The position numbers were made by a program, and so were the translations under genes. A model generated the notes under the pieces. It was not told where the DNA came from. It saw only the letters and a list, made by a program, of their open reading frames with translations, and ran no database searches. From positions 1 to 6,255 of the forward strand of contig CADCON010000245.1 in assembly GCA_902803035.1 (NCBI GenBank): DNA of 6,255 nt, given 5' to 3'. This DNA comes from an uncultured Ruminococcus sp. (GTDB lineage Bacteria; Bacillota; Clostridia; Oscillospirales; Acutalibacteraceae). Below are positions 1 to 6,255 of this stretch, one piece after another (position 1 is the first letter of the stretch; every line of letters begins with the position of its first letter).

Positions 1-2910
1 AATCTCCGCATTGTGGTGACCTCACGCAACGACGAACCACGTCTGGAGGGATTCAGGCGCAGTGAAGCGATCGGGATCAGGGATGAAAATGAGCTGATCA
101 CCTGCCTGAAGCAGCGCGGCTTTTCCGCGGACGAATGCCGCGAAATCAGAAAAAACCGCTCTCTTGTGGAGATCATACGCCTGCCGCTTTTCCTGTCGCG
201 GATTGTCAAGCTGCACGACGGCGGCATTTCTGTCTCGGACATCACGCGAACCGGTCAGCTTCTTCACCGGTATTACGGCGAGATCGACCGCATCGAACGC
301 ATTTTCAAAGGAAGCGACACGGACGGCGTCAAAAAGCAGACCTTCGTTACCCGCTTTCTCATGCCGTATATCGCGTTCCGGATGGAGCGGGAACGCCGGT
401 ATGAACTGAGTATAAAACAGCTTCAAAGGATCATCAAAGAAGCCTTTGAAGAATGGTTCTGCTCCGAGGACTTTCTGGAAGCCAATGGCAGTCAGGCGGA
501 GGCAGTCACGCTGCTTTACCGCGAGCGAGGAACGGCAGCCGAAAAAACAGTGGACGTCAACCGGATTACGGAGCTTATCTGCGCGGAATGCTGTCTGATG
601 TTTGTCCATTCCGGCGAAGCTGCCGTCACCCACCGGACGCTGCAGACCTTCTTTGCCGCGGAGCATATCTGCCATATGCTGCGAACCGCGCTCGAAGCGG
701 AATCGGCGGCGCTTCTCATTTCGGTGCTGTCGGGGTCGTTTTCCCCTGAACTCATACAAATGGCCGGAGACATTCTCTCGGAAACGGCGGTGGAATCCTC
801 GGAAAAAAACGCGCTCGGACTGCTGCGCGGAAGATCAGGCGGAGAAAACGCCCGCGCTGTCAAAAATCTTCTGTCCATCTGTTACGCAAAAGACGGAACC
901 CTGGACGGCGCGGATCTGTCGCGGCTTGACCTGACGGAATGTGACCTTCTTGGCGTGTCCTGCCGCAACGCGCTTTTTGCCGGCGCCAGTCTGACCGATG
1001 AGACTCTGCTGGGACTGATGGGAAATGTCTGCGCCTGCGCGGTGTCCACGGAGGGCAGGATGGCGCTGTTCTCCGGAAGGGGTGAAATGCTGCTGACCGT
1101 TACGCACGCGCCTTCCTCCTTCCGAAGAGTAACGCTGGACAGCGAATGCGATATGGTGATCGCCGCCCGCTATGCAGGCAACAGGCTGTTGACACTCGGC
1201 AGGAAATGGGGATTCCTGACGCTGTGCATTGAGATATTCGGGGAAAATCACGCGCTGCATAGGCGGATTCCCGTGAACGCGGAGCATTTCATCACCTCCC
1301 GCAAATACCCTGAAACGCTCGCTGAATTTTCTCCCGACGGCAAAATGCTCGCCCTCTGCAACGCGCCGGTTTACGACTGTTCACCGGATGAGATCATTCT
1401 GCTGGACTGTGAGAAGGAAAAACAGTATTCCCTTCCGGTCAAGCGAAAGATCAAACGCGTCCGCTTCGGAACGGACTGTCTGTGGCTGATCGGCAAAGAC
1501 GGTCAGCTTTTCAGAGTGGCATTGAATCAGGATGATGGAGAAGCATTGGCTGTCGTGCCCGATGCAAGGTATTTACATGTTTGCGATGCTGGCATCTTCG
1601 GCGGGAAGGAATTGTTCCTGATCGCGGAGGACAAAAAGCTCCTGTTGGCCGACGGCGGCAGGCGGACAGGCTGCGGTATCAGATATTACGATAAGAAGGG
1701 AATTGACTATTCCTTCGGTGAGTCGTCGGAGCCGTTGTGCGTGGCACGCTATGGGGAGGAAAGTGCCGCCGTTGCCCTTTTTGACGATTCCGGCGAAAAG
1801 CCGTCCCGCACGGTTTATGCGGAGGTCAAAGCGGCGGTTTCCTCTGATCTCGCGCTTATTTCGTCCTATGAAGTCCAGTTCGGACAGAAAAACAAGTACA
1901 TCGGCCTTTACGATATTTCACATGAAAGATGGGTTTACCGGCTGCGTGATCATCAGGGAGTCAAAAACGGAATGCTGTCGGGACGTTATCTTATTACCTA
2001 TCGCGGGAATGAATCAGTGATCTGCGACATTGCAAACGGCAGACTGAACGAATTATCCCTGTCCCGCCCGTTCCGGCAGCTATTGGTTTCCGATGACGGG
2101 AAACGGGTGCTTTTATCCGACATAAACGCCGGCAAAGCCCTCGAACTGACACAGATCGGGCAAAGCGGAACGACCACCTTTTGCCTTCGTCATGAAGCAT
2201 TCGGCGTGGAAACGGACAAAACGCTTTCGCTGATCGCCGTTTCCCCCGACCTGAAAAGCGTCATTGTCAAATCGACAAGCCATTCACGGATGCGGGTATT
2301 TGCCGTCAGCGGAGAGAATTATGACGTTGTTTCGGAGTATTCCCTCGCCTGCGATACCTCCGGAACAGCCCAGGGACAGCTTCTTCCCGACGGACGACTC
2401 GTGCTGCTGGTGAGAAATAAGGTGAACAAGCGCAACTGCGATGTGCTGCAGATCGTGTCAACTGACAGTCGGATTCCGCCTGTCTCGCAGGATGTTTCCC
2501 CGTATCGTCTTCCCGACGCCAAGCTGCTTCTGTTTGCTCACTGCGGCGAGGCCTCCTTCTCGCTCGTCAGCTTCGGACAAAACAGCAGCGATGTCCCGTG
2601 GGAATACGGGAATGCCGTGGTCACGTTATTCTCTGTGGAGAACGGCAGCATTGTTCCGAAAGAAAACAAACGCATTCCCTGCTGCTGCACCAGCGATCCA
2701 CGCTTTGACTGCCTGACAGCTTCGCCCGACAAGCTGATATGCAAGCAGCGTTACACCGATGTTTATTATTTTGTTCTCGATCTGATCACCGGCGAGCAGA
2801 AGCAGATTTACATAGACTCGCTCCGTCTTGGCGGCAGCGACTTCCGCAACGCCATCGGTCTTTCGGCATCCTGCCTCGAATTGCTGCGCAGAGCGGGAAT
2901 TCTCAGATAG
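1..2910 (+). CDS. NACHT/STAND-type NTPase, C-terminal part, with pentapeptide-like hinge and beta-propeller-like sensor region (5' end outside window)
   Basis: The frame is open from the first base, so 969 C-terminal residues are visible and the true start is upstream; the GTG at 13 is an internal valine. Residues 5-9 (VVTSR) match the sensor-1 strand of NACHT ATPases. The RLPLFLS segment at residues 60-66 matches the conserved proline segment of the lid. HRTLQTFFAAEH at 211-222 matches the NACHT winged-helix signature H-x-T-x-Q-E-[FY]-x-A-A. Residues 299-331 are pentapeptide-like. From about 340 to the end the protein is strand-rich with recurring turns such as FSPDGK (443-448), VSDDGK (696-701) and LPDGR (795-799), as in degenerate WD40-like propellers. 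A CCC cluster lies near the C-terminus. Known STAND proteins oligomerise when the C-terminal sensor binds a trigger, and bacterial NACHT proteins include antiphage factors. Walker motifs and the effector domain are not in view, so activity cannot be judged. The NACHT assignment is fairly sure; the propeller assignment is moderate. Confidence 0.82.
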   Translation, partial: NLRIVVTSRNDEPRLEGFRRSEAIGIRDENELITCLKQRGFSADECREIRKNRSLVEIIRLPLFLSRIVKLHDGGISVSDITRTGQLLHRYYGEIDRIERIFKGSDTDGVKKQTFVTRFLMPYIAFRMERERRYELSIKQLQRIIKEAFEEWFCSEDFLEANGSQAEAVTLLYRERGTAAEKTVDVNRITELICAECCLMFVHSGEAAVTHRTLQTFFAAEHICHMLRTALEAESAALLISVLSGSFSPELIQMAGDILSETAVESSEKNALGLLRGRSGGENARAVKNLLSICYAKDGTLDGADLSRLDLTECDLLGVSCRNALFAGASLTDETLLGLMGNVCACAVSTEGRMALFSGRGEMLLTVTHAPSSFRRVTLDSECDMVIAARYAGNRLLTLGRKWGFLTLCIEIFGENHALHRRIPVNAEHFITSRKYPETLAEFSPDGKMLALCNAPVYDCSPDEIILLDCEKEKQYSLPVKRKIKRVRFGTDCLWLIGKDGQLFRVALNQDDGEALAVVPDARYLHVCDAGIFGGKELFLIAEDKKLLLADGGRRTGCGIRYYDKKGIDYSFGESSEPLCVARYGEESAAVALFDDSGEKPSRTVYAEVKAAVSSDLALISSYEVQFGQKNKYIGLYDISHERWVYRLRDHQGVKNGMLSGRYLITYRGNESVICDIANGRLNELSLSRPFRQLLVSDDGKRVLLSDINAGKALELTQIGQSGTTTFCLRHEAFGVETDKTLSLIAVSPDLKSVIVKSTSHSRMRVFAVSGENYDVVSEYSLACDTSGTAQGQLLPDGRLVLLVRNKVNKRNCDVLQIVSTDSRIPPVSQDVSPYRLPDAKLLLFAHCGEASFSLVSFGQNSSDVPWEYGNAVVTLFSVENGSIVPKENKRIPCCCTSDPRFDCLTASPDKLICKQRYTDVYYFVLDLITGEQKQIYIDSLRLGGSDFRNAIGLSASCLELLRRAGILR
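895..993 (+). other. Short pentapeptide-repeat-like segment inside the STAND protein
   Basis: About 33 residues (window residues 299-331) follow a five-residue rhythm with central Leu/Cys and preceding Ala or polar residues: GADLS, RLDLT, ECDLL, then CRNALFAGASL. This resembles the A(D/N)LXX quadrilateral helix of pentapeptide repeat proteins. Only one to two coils are present, so it is more likely a hinge between the helical NACHT part and the propeller-like region than a full binding domain. NACHT-pentapeptide-propeller arrangements are known in bacterial STAND proteins; the assignment here is by eye. Confidence 0.55.
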
Positions 2911-2929
2911 AGAAAAGCACTTCTCCCCA

Positions 2930-3418
2930 TTATTCCTCTTCCGCATTGACGTCCTGATACTTCTCGTAAAAATCAAAAAACAGATCCCATAATTCGTAAT
3001 CGCAGAGCAGGCGTTCGTCGGATACCGCGGCGGATATTTTTTCACACAGATCGTCATACAGGCAGATCAGGGAATACCTGCCGTCCAGCAGCGAACGGTT
3101 GATATCCGCCCTTGCCTCCAGCAATTCCAACAGATACCTCCGTCTTTGATTGCCATCGCCAAAGTCAATCCGACAGCACCTGTTGGCGGGGGCGGGGGCG
3201 GACAGCTTGCCGAGCATATTCTCCATGCAGTCGTTCTTCCATCCGTAGTAGAGTATGGCAACCTTGTCGGCAAATTCCGCTTCCAATACCTTGTTCAGCC
3301 TGACTCGCCGCGTTAATTCCGGCAGCTTTTCCATTCGCAGCTTCATGCGGATGGCAGCGTAAAGTCTCAGATTTTTTTTCAGCTCATCGAGCGGTTTTAC
3401 TTCTATATGAAAGTTCAT
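2930..3418 (-). CDS. Hypothetical 162-residue helical protein, last gene of the coupling-ATPase operon
   Basis: I do not recognise a family. With the ATG at 3418 the product is 162 residues (MNFHIEVKPLDEL...), with no signal peptide or membrane segment. The N-terminal 50 residues are strongly basic and predicted helical (many Lys/Arg between leucines). The middle has a short Ala-Pro linker (SAPAPAN) followed by a basic RRR patch. The C-terminal half is acidic and aromatic (YELWDLFFDFYEKY) and ends in EEE. A GTG at 3436, directly abutting the upstream stop, would add six residues. The ATG is preferred because GAGGTG lies 10 nt upstream of it, while the GTG has no comparable site. The gene starts 18 bp after the VirD4-like ATPase stop and is very probably co-transcribed with it. 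The split charge suggests a protein- or nucleic-acid-binding accessory, but that is inference only. Confidence 0.78.
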   Translation of the reverse strand: MNFHIEVKPLDELKKNLRLYAAIRMKLRMEKLPELTRRVRLNKVLEAEFADKVAILYYGWKNDCMENMLGKLSAPAPANRCCRIDFGDGNQRRRYLLELLEARADINRSLLDGRYSLICLYDDLCEKISAAVSDERLLCDYELWDLFFDFYEKYQDVNAEEE

Positions 3419-3428
3419 CCTTCTCTTA

Positions 3429-3434
3429 CACCTC
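3429..3434 (-). promoter_or_regulatory. Ribosome binding site deciding the start of the 162-residue protein
   Basis: The minus strand reads GAGGTG here, a six-base match to the 16S anti-Shine-Dalgarno end, followed by a 10-nt spacer to the ATG at 3418. It overlaps the GTG at 3436-3434, which argues that this GTG is part of the ribosome binding region rather than the start. A purine run (AGAGAAGG) directly touching the ATG is too close to serve by itself. Confidence 0.55.
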
Positions 3435-3436
3435 AC

Positions 3437-5059
3437 TCAGTCGTCCTCTTCCTCATCAAAATATCCGAACAGCTCGTCAAACTTCCTTCTCACTTCTTCC
3501 TCAAATTCAATCTCATCGTTCTCGTCGGAGGAATCCGATTTATCATCCGATCCGGGCTTTCTTCTGTCCTTTTTTCCGAATTTGAGTTCATCGTCATTAA
3601 GCCATTGAAATCGTCTCTGCAGCTTGTCAAGGTCAAACAGAGGCGATTTTGTTTTTATTTCCGGCAAGGGAATCGGAGGGTATTTGGACTGATCAAGGTC
3701 GTATTCGGAAATATCCGCCAGATGCGTGATAAAGGGGTAACAAGAGCCGATCAGAATCAGTGCCTCGCCCTTTTCCTTGTTCTTCAGCCGCTGCAGCCGT
3801 GAGGGAGAAATGAGATAATGGCCGTATTTGTCGTGACCGCAAAGCTCCGCCATTCTGCTGAGAAGCGGCAGCTCGCGTGAATTCAGAAAGATCATATTGC
3901 CCATATTGCCCAGAATGGTTTCTGCGTCGTCGCCATAGGTGGCAATCAGCTGGTGCATACTCTGGATAAACAGGGTAAAGCGGATATTCCGTGAACGCGC
4001 AGCCGTAATCGCCGAGGGGAAATCCTTGATGTGTGGAAGCTGCGCAAATTCGTCAAGTATGTAATTCACCCGTACCGGCAGCCTGTGTACGGGAGACGCA
4101 GTCGCGTGTGAAATCAGAATGGAATAGGACTGATGCACAAAAGTGGAAATCAACGGGGCATAGGTCGTCTTTTCATCCGGCGTAATGATATAGAAAATGC
4201 TCTTCTTTCTGCCGAAACGGGTGATGTCAAAGTCGCTCCCCGAAAACACCTCCGTGACATTTGGCTGTGCCGTAAAGAGTCGCAGCTTGGAGTCAAAGGT
4301 GGAGACAATACAGGTGCGCGTTTTTTCGGGCGTTGTGAATACCGAGTTTAAATTGGCGTAGGTAAAGGTATCGCGCCGCAGCTCATTGGTCATATCGACC
4401 AGAAAGCCCTCTGCGTCCATATTCAATCCCGCGTTTCTCAGGTACACCAGTGATTTGACCGTCGCTTCTTCCGCATCAGCGCAGAAAAGAAGCACGTCGC
4501 AAAGACCCATTCCCAGACGCATGGCCATATCGTCCCAATAGCGATCCACCTTGCTGAATTCACCCATTACGTCATCGATAAAATCGTTGATCAGTTCTCT
4601 CGCACCGTCGATGTCGCGCTTTTCGTGAAGCAGTTTCCACGGCTCATAGAACGGATTCCAGCGGTGGGAGCGATTGGGATCCCTGAGGTTGAGGACGAAT
4701 ATGTCATAGCCCTGTTTTTTGGCGTAGCCGCTGGTAATATCGTATATTTCTCCTTTAAAATCCGTGACGATAACCGATTCTCCCGCTTTGATGGAGAGAA
4801 GTACCTGCGGCATCACGATATTGCGGCTCTTCTTGGAACCGCTTTGTCCGATTGCCATCGAATGATTGTCGCTTGTGTCGATCCACACCTCCTGGCCGTT
4901 GCTCATACAGGGAATCCCCGCGGCAGGGATCCTGTTTCTGCTGAAGGTGATTCTGGTGAGCGCCTGTTCTATTTCTTCCTGCTCCGCCCAACGGGAATCG
5001 GAAATTCCGTTGTCGTACTTAGCATAATGCGACTCAAATATTCTTTTACTGTCTGTCAT
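3437..5059 (-). CDS. Soluble VirD4/TraG-like type IV coupling ATPase with altered Walker A and acidic tail
   Basis: The 540-residue product has the core order of VirD4/TraG coupling proteins, hexameric ATPases that feed substrates to type IV secretion systems. IPCMSNGQEVWID (49-61) precedes the P-loop GQSGSKKS (71-78). TDFKGEIYD (99-107) matches the TraG D-x-K-G-E segment. NLRDPNRSHRWNPF (124-137) is typical of Firmicutes TraG proteins. YILDEFAQLP (333-342) is Walker B with D336 and E337, and FIQSMHQL (364-371) matches the conserved QS-x-x-QL motif. The P-loop keeps G71, K77 and S78, but the usual glycine before the lysine is K76. No N-terminal membrane helices are present, unlike typical VirD4. 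The last 40 residues carry 19 Asp/Glu. The start is ATG 5059, with GGAGG 8 nt upstream; an ATG at 5128 is in frame but lacks a binding site. It overlaps the upstream AAA+-like gene by 14 bp. No relaxase or channel gene is visible, so a role in conjugation is unproven. Confidence 0.9.
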   Translation of the reverse strand: MTDSKRIFESHYAKYDNGISDSRWAEQEEIEQALTRITFSRNRIPAAGIPCMSNGQEVWIDTSDNHSMAIGQSGSKKSRNIVMPQVLLSIKAGESVIVTDFKGEIYDITSGYAKKQGYDIFVLNLRDPNRSHRWNPFYEPWKLLHEKRDIDGARELINDFIDDVMGEFSKVDRYWDDMAMRLGMGLCDVLLFCADAEEATVKSLVYLRNAGLNMDAEGFLVDMTNELRRDTFTYANLNSVFTTPEKTRTCIVSTFDSKLRLFTAQPNVTEVFSGSDFDITRFGRKKSIFYIITPDEKTTYAPLISTFVHQSYSILISHATASPVHRLPVRVNYILDEFAQLPHIKDFPSAITAARSRNIRFTLFIQSMHQLIATYGDDAETILGNMGNMIFLNSRELPLLSRMAELCGHDKYGHYLISPSRLQRLKNKEKGEALILIGSCYPFITHLADISEYDLDQSKYPPIPLPEIKTKSPLFDLDKLQRRFQWLNDDELKFGKKDRRKPGSDDKSDSSDENDEIEFEEEVRRKFDELFGYFDEEEDD

Positions 5060-5858
5060 TTGGATTTCCTCCGCTGAAGCCGATGATAAATTTTTCCGTA
5101 TCCATGTGGGACGCCACCCACTCGCCATCCGCCGAAAATGCCGCCATGTGTTTTGCGGAAATGCGCCTGATGGAGCCTATTTCATTGAGAATGGCGGAAA
5201 CAAGGGCGTTGATCTCTCTCATTCCCGCAAAATGCATCTGCTCCGACAGCACGCCTACCGTCTCCGACAGCAGTTGTTGTGCGTCCGCCGTCAGCAGATG
5301 TCCGGAAGCGGACAGCCGTTCCGCCGCATATCCCGTCCACACTTCGGCGGAAGGCTTGGCTACGTCCGCCGTCACACAGTTTGTCCACCTTCTGATTTTG
5401 CTCTTGAGTGCTGCTGCGATTCTGGGATCGTCCGTGCTGACGCTGACAATAAACAATACACGGTCGGAAAAATCGTGAATGAAGGCCAGCGAGTCGTCAA
5501 GCCGGTTGTCGTCAGTGTACCCTGTCCAATCCGTCAGATCGACTCTGACCACGCCGCCGAATTCATTTCTGTAGCCGGAATGCCTGTGCATACACTCCAG
5601 CATGAGCGAGAAGGAGGGAAACTCCGTGCCGACGCAGTAATCCAGCCGGAAATTGAGCCAGCGTCTGTCTCCCGTGAAGCGAAGCAGTTCCGCTTTTTCC
5701 AGATCGTCGCAAAGCCCGTTCAAAAAGCATTCCGGCTCGACCGAATAAGGGAGCGTGAGAACAACGGGCGGAATGCTGTCTGCGGGGCAGCGGAACGCAT
5801 GATTCATCACCTCCTGTATATCCGGCACAAGCGACAGGGAAGGAAAGCTGTTTTTCAT
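5046..5858 (-). CDS. Hypothetical 270-residue protein, possible catalytically dead AAA+-like ATPase
   Basis: No family is recognised with certainty. The layout resembles an AAA+ module. A hydrophobic strand PVVLTLPYSVEP (31-42) sits where a P-loop would be but has no GxxGxGK[ST]. GGVVRVDLTDW (101-111) occupies the Walker B place without an Asp-Glu pair. RVLFIVSVSTDDP (133-145) looks like a sensor-1 strand. A helical lid with G-x-L-L-T-A-D-A (186-193) and GMREINALVSAIL (212-224) resembles the sensor-2 helix, R214 being the candidate arginine. No membrane segment or signal peptide is seen. The ATG at 5858 has AAAGGAG nine bases upstream. Its last 14 bases overlap the start of the VirD4-like ATPase gene, so the two are probably translationally coupled and may act together. 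The AAA+ reading rests on pattern and spacing only; it could be an unrelated alpha/beta protein. That this is a real gene is secure. Confidence 0.8.
   Translation of the reverse strand: MKNSFPSLSLVPDIQEVMNHAFRCPADSIPPVVLTLPYSVEPECFLNGLCDDLEKAELLRFTGDRRWLNFRLDYCVGTEFPSFSLMLECMHRHSGYRNEFGGVVRVDLTDWTGYTDDNRLDDSLAFIHDFSDRVLFIVSVSTDDPRIAAALKSKIRRWTNCVTADVAKPSAEVWTGYAAERLSASGHLLTADAQQLLSETVGVLSEQMHFAGMREINALVSAILNEIGSIRRISAKHMAAFSADGEWVASHMDTEKFIIGFSGGNPNDRQ
5068..5072 (-). promoter_or_regulatory. Ribosome binding site of the VirD4-like ATPase
   Basis: GGAGG on the minus strand, 8 nt before the ATG at 5059, lies inside the last codons of the upstream gene. It fixes the start of the ATPase at 5059 rather than at the in-frame ATG at 5128 and shows that the two genes are translationally coupled. 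Confidence 0.8.
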
Positions 5859-5867
5859 AGAAGATCG

Positions 5868-5874
5868 CTCCTTT
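5868..5874 (-). promoter_or_regulatory. Ribosome binding site of the AAA+-like gene
   Basis: AAAGGAG on the minus strand with a 9-nt spacer to the ATG at 5858. It lies in an AT-rich leader, as expected for the first gene of a transcription unit that begins in the gap to its right. Confidence 0.75.
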
Positions 5875-5962
5875 AAAAAATATGGTTATTGGAATTCGGT
5901 TTCTTGAATAGTAAATCATAAATTCCGGGGTTTTTGCATTACGCGACTGTACTTCCTTGAAA

Positions 5963-6008
5963 GCCGTGCGCCTGAGAACAGCCTGTCCGGCGATTTCAGA
6001 CGCACGGC
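5963..6008 (-). terminator. Strong bulged stem-loop downstream of the right-edge gene (terminator or leader RNA element)
   Basis: On the minus strand GCCGTGCGTCTGA pairs with TCAGGCGCACGGC over 13 bp, including one G-U pair. The 20-nt loop contains a second hairpin, GGACA-GGC-TGTTC (5 bp, one G-U), leaving a 7-nt bulge. Both G-U positions become A/C mismatches on the plus strand, so the structure is better as minus-strand RNA. It begins 16 bp after the stop of the right-edge gene and ends about 100 bp before the AAA+-like gene. Only three T residues follow, so it is a poor classical intrinsic terminator. It could instead be a 3'-end stabiliser or a regulatory leader structure. Confidence 0.5.
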
Positions 6009-6024
6009 GGAAGTCAACTTGTGC

Positions 6025-6255
6025 TTACTTTCCGTGAGAAGCCTTGTGAAGAACGGATGGCATTTCGCCTGCCGCGTCGGGATCCTCTGAAGGGGGTTCC
6101 GTCAGAATGGAGATCGGATCGGGTTCCTTGTTCTTCACGCAGAGGAGCTTGATGTATTGATTCTTCTGTTGGTCGATCTCGGCAAAGGCTCTTTCGAGGA
6201 AGGACTCATAGGCTTCCTGTTCAAACGCCATCAGCTCGCCCTCAATGTCCCTGCC
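6025..6255 (-). CDS. C-terminal end of an unrecognised protein (continues beyond right edge)
   Basis: The frame is open from the right edge to TAA at 6025 and gives 76 visible residues. The first 40 or so are helical and charged (EQEAYESFLERAFAEIDQQ). The rest is a Pro/Glu/Asp-rich, probably disordered tail (TEPPSEDPDAAGEMP) ending in HGK. No domain is recognisable. An ATG at 6231 has GAGGG seven bases upstream, so a separate 68-residue protein is possible, but the frame stays open upstream and the composition suits the tail of a longer protein. It is followed by the stem-loop at 5963-6008 and lies on the same strand as the coupling-ATPase operon, so it may belong to the same module. Confidence 0.55.
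   Translation of the reverse strand, partial: GRDIEGELMAFEQEAYESFLERAFAEIDQQKNQYIKLLCVKNKEPDPISILTEPPSEDPDAAGEMPSVLHKASHGK

Noticed and set aside
22..759. Long minus-strand open frame of 245 codons opposite the STAND gene
   Set aside because: It lies wholly antisense to a clear NACHT coding frame, has low-complexity Arg/Phe-rich composition and no recognisable motif; it is a shadow of GC-biased codons.
13..2910. GTG at 13 as a true start of the STAND protein
   Set aside because: The frame is open to the window edge and the GTG codes for a valine inside the sensor-1 strand, so the gene is truncated by the window.
2900..2925. TTCTC-AGATA-GAGAA and GAGAA-AAGCAC-TTCTC mini hairpins between the convergent stops, as a bidirectional terminator
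   Set aside because: The stems are only 5 bp and AU-rich, they share the same GAGAA arm, and no U run follows; too weak to call.
3437..5128. ATG at 5128 as the start of the VirD4-like ATPase
   Set aside because: It would add 23 residues and a larger overlap, but has no Shine-Dalgarno sequence; the ATG at 5059 has GGAGG at ideal spacing.
5106..5876. Plus-strand open frame of 256 codons opposite the AAA+-like gene
   Set aside because: It is antisense to a gene with a good ribosome binding site and translational coupling. Its product is rich in Arg, His and Gln without domain features, so it is a shadow frame.
5915..5920. TATGAT on the minus strand as a -10 box for the operon
   Set aside because: It matches the -10 consensus in five of six bases, but no acceptable -35 hexamer lies 16-18 bp upstream and there is no TG extension. 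It remains the best candidate in the gap but is not firm.
5882..5928. GGAATT...AATTCC inverted repeat in the operon leader as an operator
   Set aside because: The arms are six bases with a spacer of about 28 bases in AT-rich sequence, and GAATTC is itself a palindrome; expected by chance.

Overview
The window reads as a piece of a bacterial accessory region, probably from a gut-type member of the Clostridia. That is an inference from roughly balanced GC content, strong GGAGG-type ribosome binding sites, tightly packed genes and a coupling ATPase whose sequence resembles Firmicutes TraG/VirD4 proteins. No rRNA, tRNA, CRISPR array, insertion sequence or attachment site was seen.

Layout. The left half (1-2910, plus strand) is the C-terminal part of a large STAND-type NTPase. 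It begins at the sensor-1 segment of a NACHT-like ATPase module, continues through the winged-helix region and a short pentapeptide-like stretch, and ends in a sensor region of about 630 residues that looks like a beta-propeller. Its Walker A/B motifs and N-terminal effector lie off the left edge. The right half (2930-6255) is on the minus strand and converges on it, with only 19 bp between the two stop codons. In the direction of transcription it holds: the end of an unrecognised gene (6255-6025); a 166-bp gap with a strong stem-loop; a 270-residue protein that looks like an AAA+ ATPase without P-loop or Walker B acidic residues; a 540-residue soluble VirD4/TraG-like ATPase with an altered Walker A; and a 162-residue helical protein of unknown function.

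The last three genes form a clear operon. The AAA+-like gene overlaps the ATPase gene by 14 bp, and the small gene follows 18 bp after the ATPase stop. No relaxase, VirB4-like ATPase, channel or membrane protein is visible, and the coupling ATPase has no transmembrane segment. This is therefore either a fragment of a decayed conjugative element or, more interestingly, a VirD4-type motor used with a pseudo-AAA+ partner outside conventional conjugation. Its position next to a NACHT/propeller protein, a class known to act as phage sensors, fits a defence or conflict island. A functional link between the two halves is not shown by the sequence.
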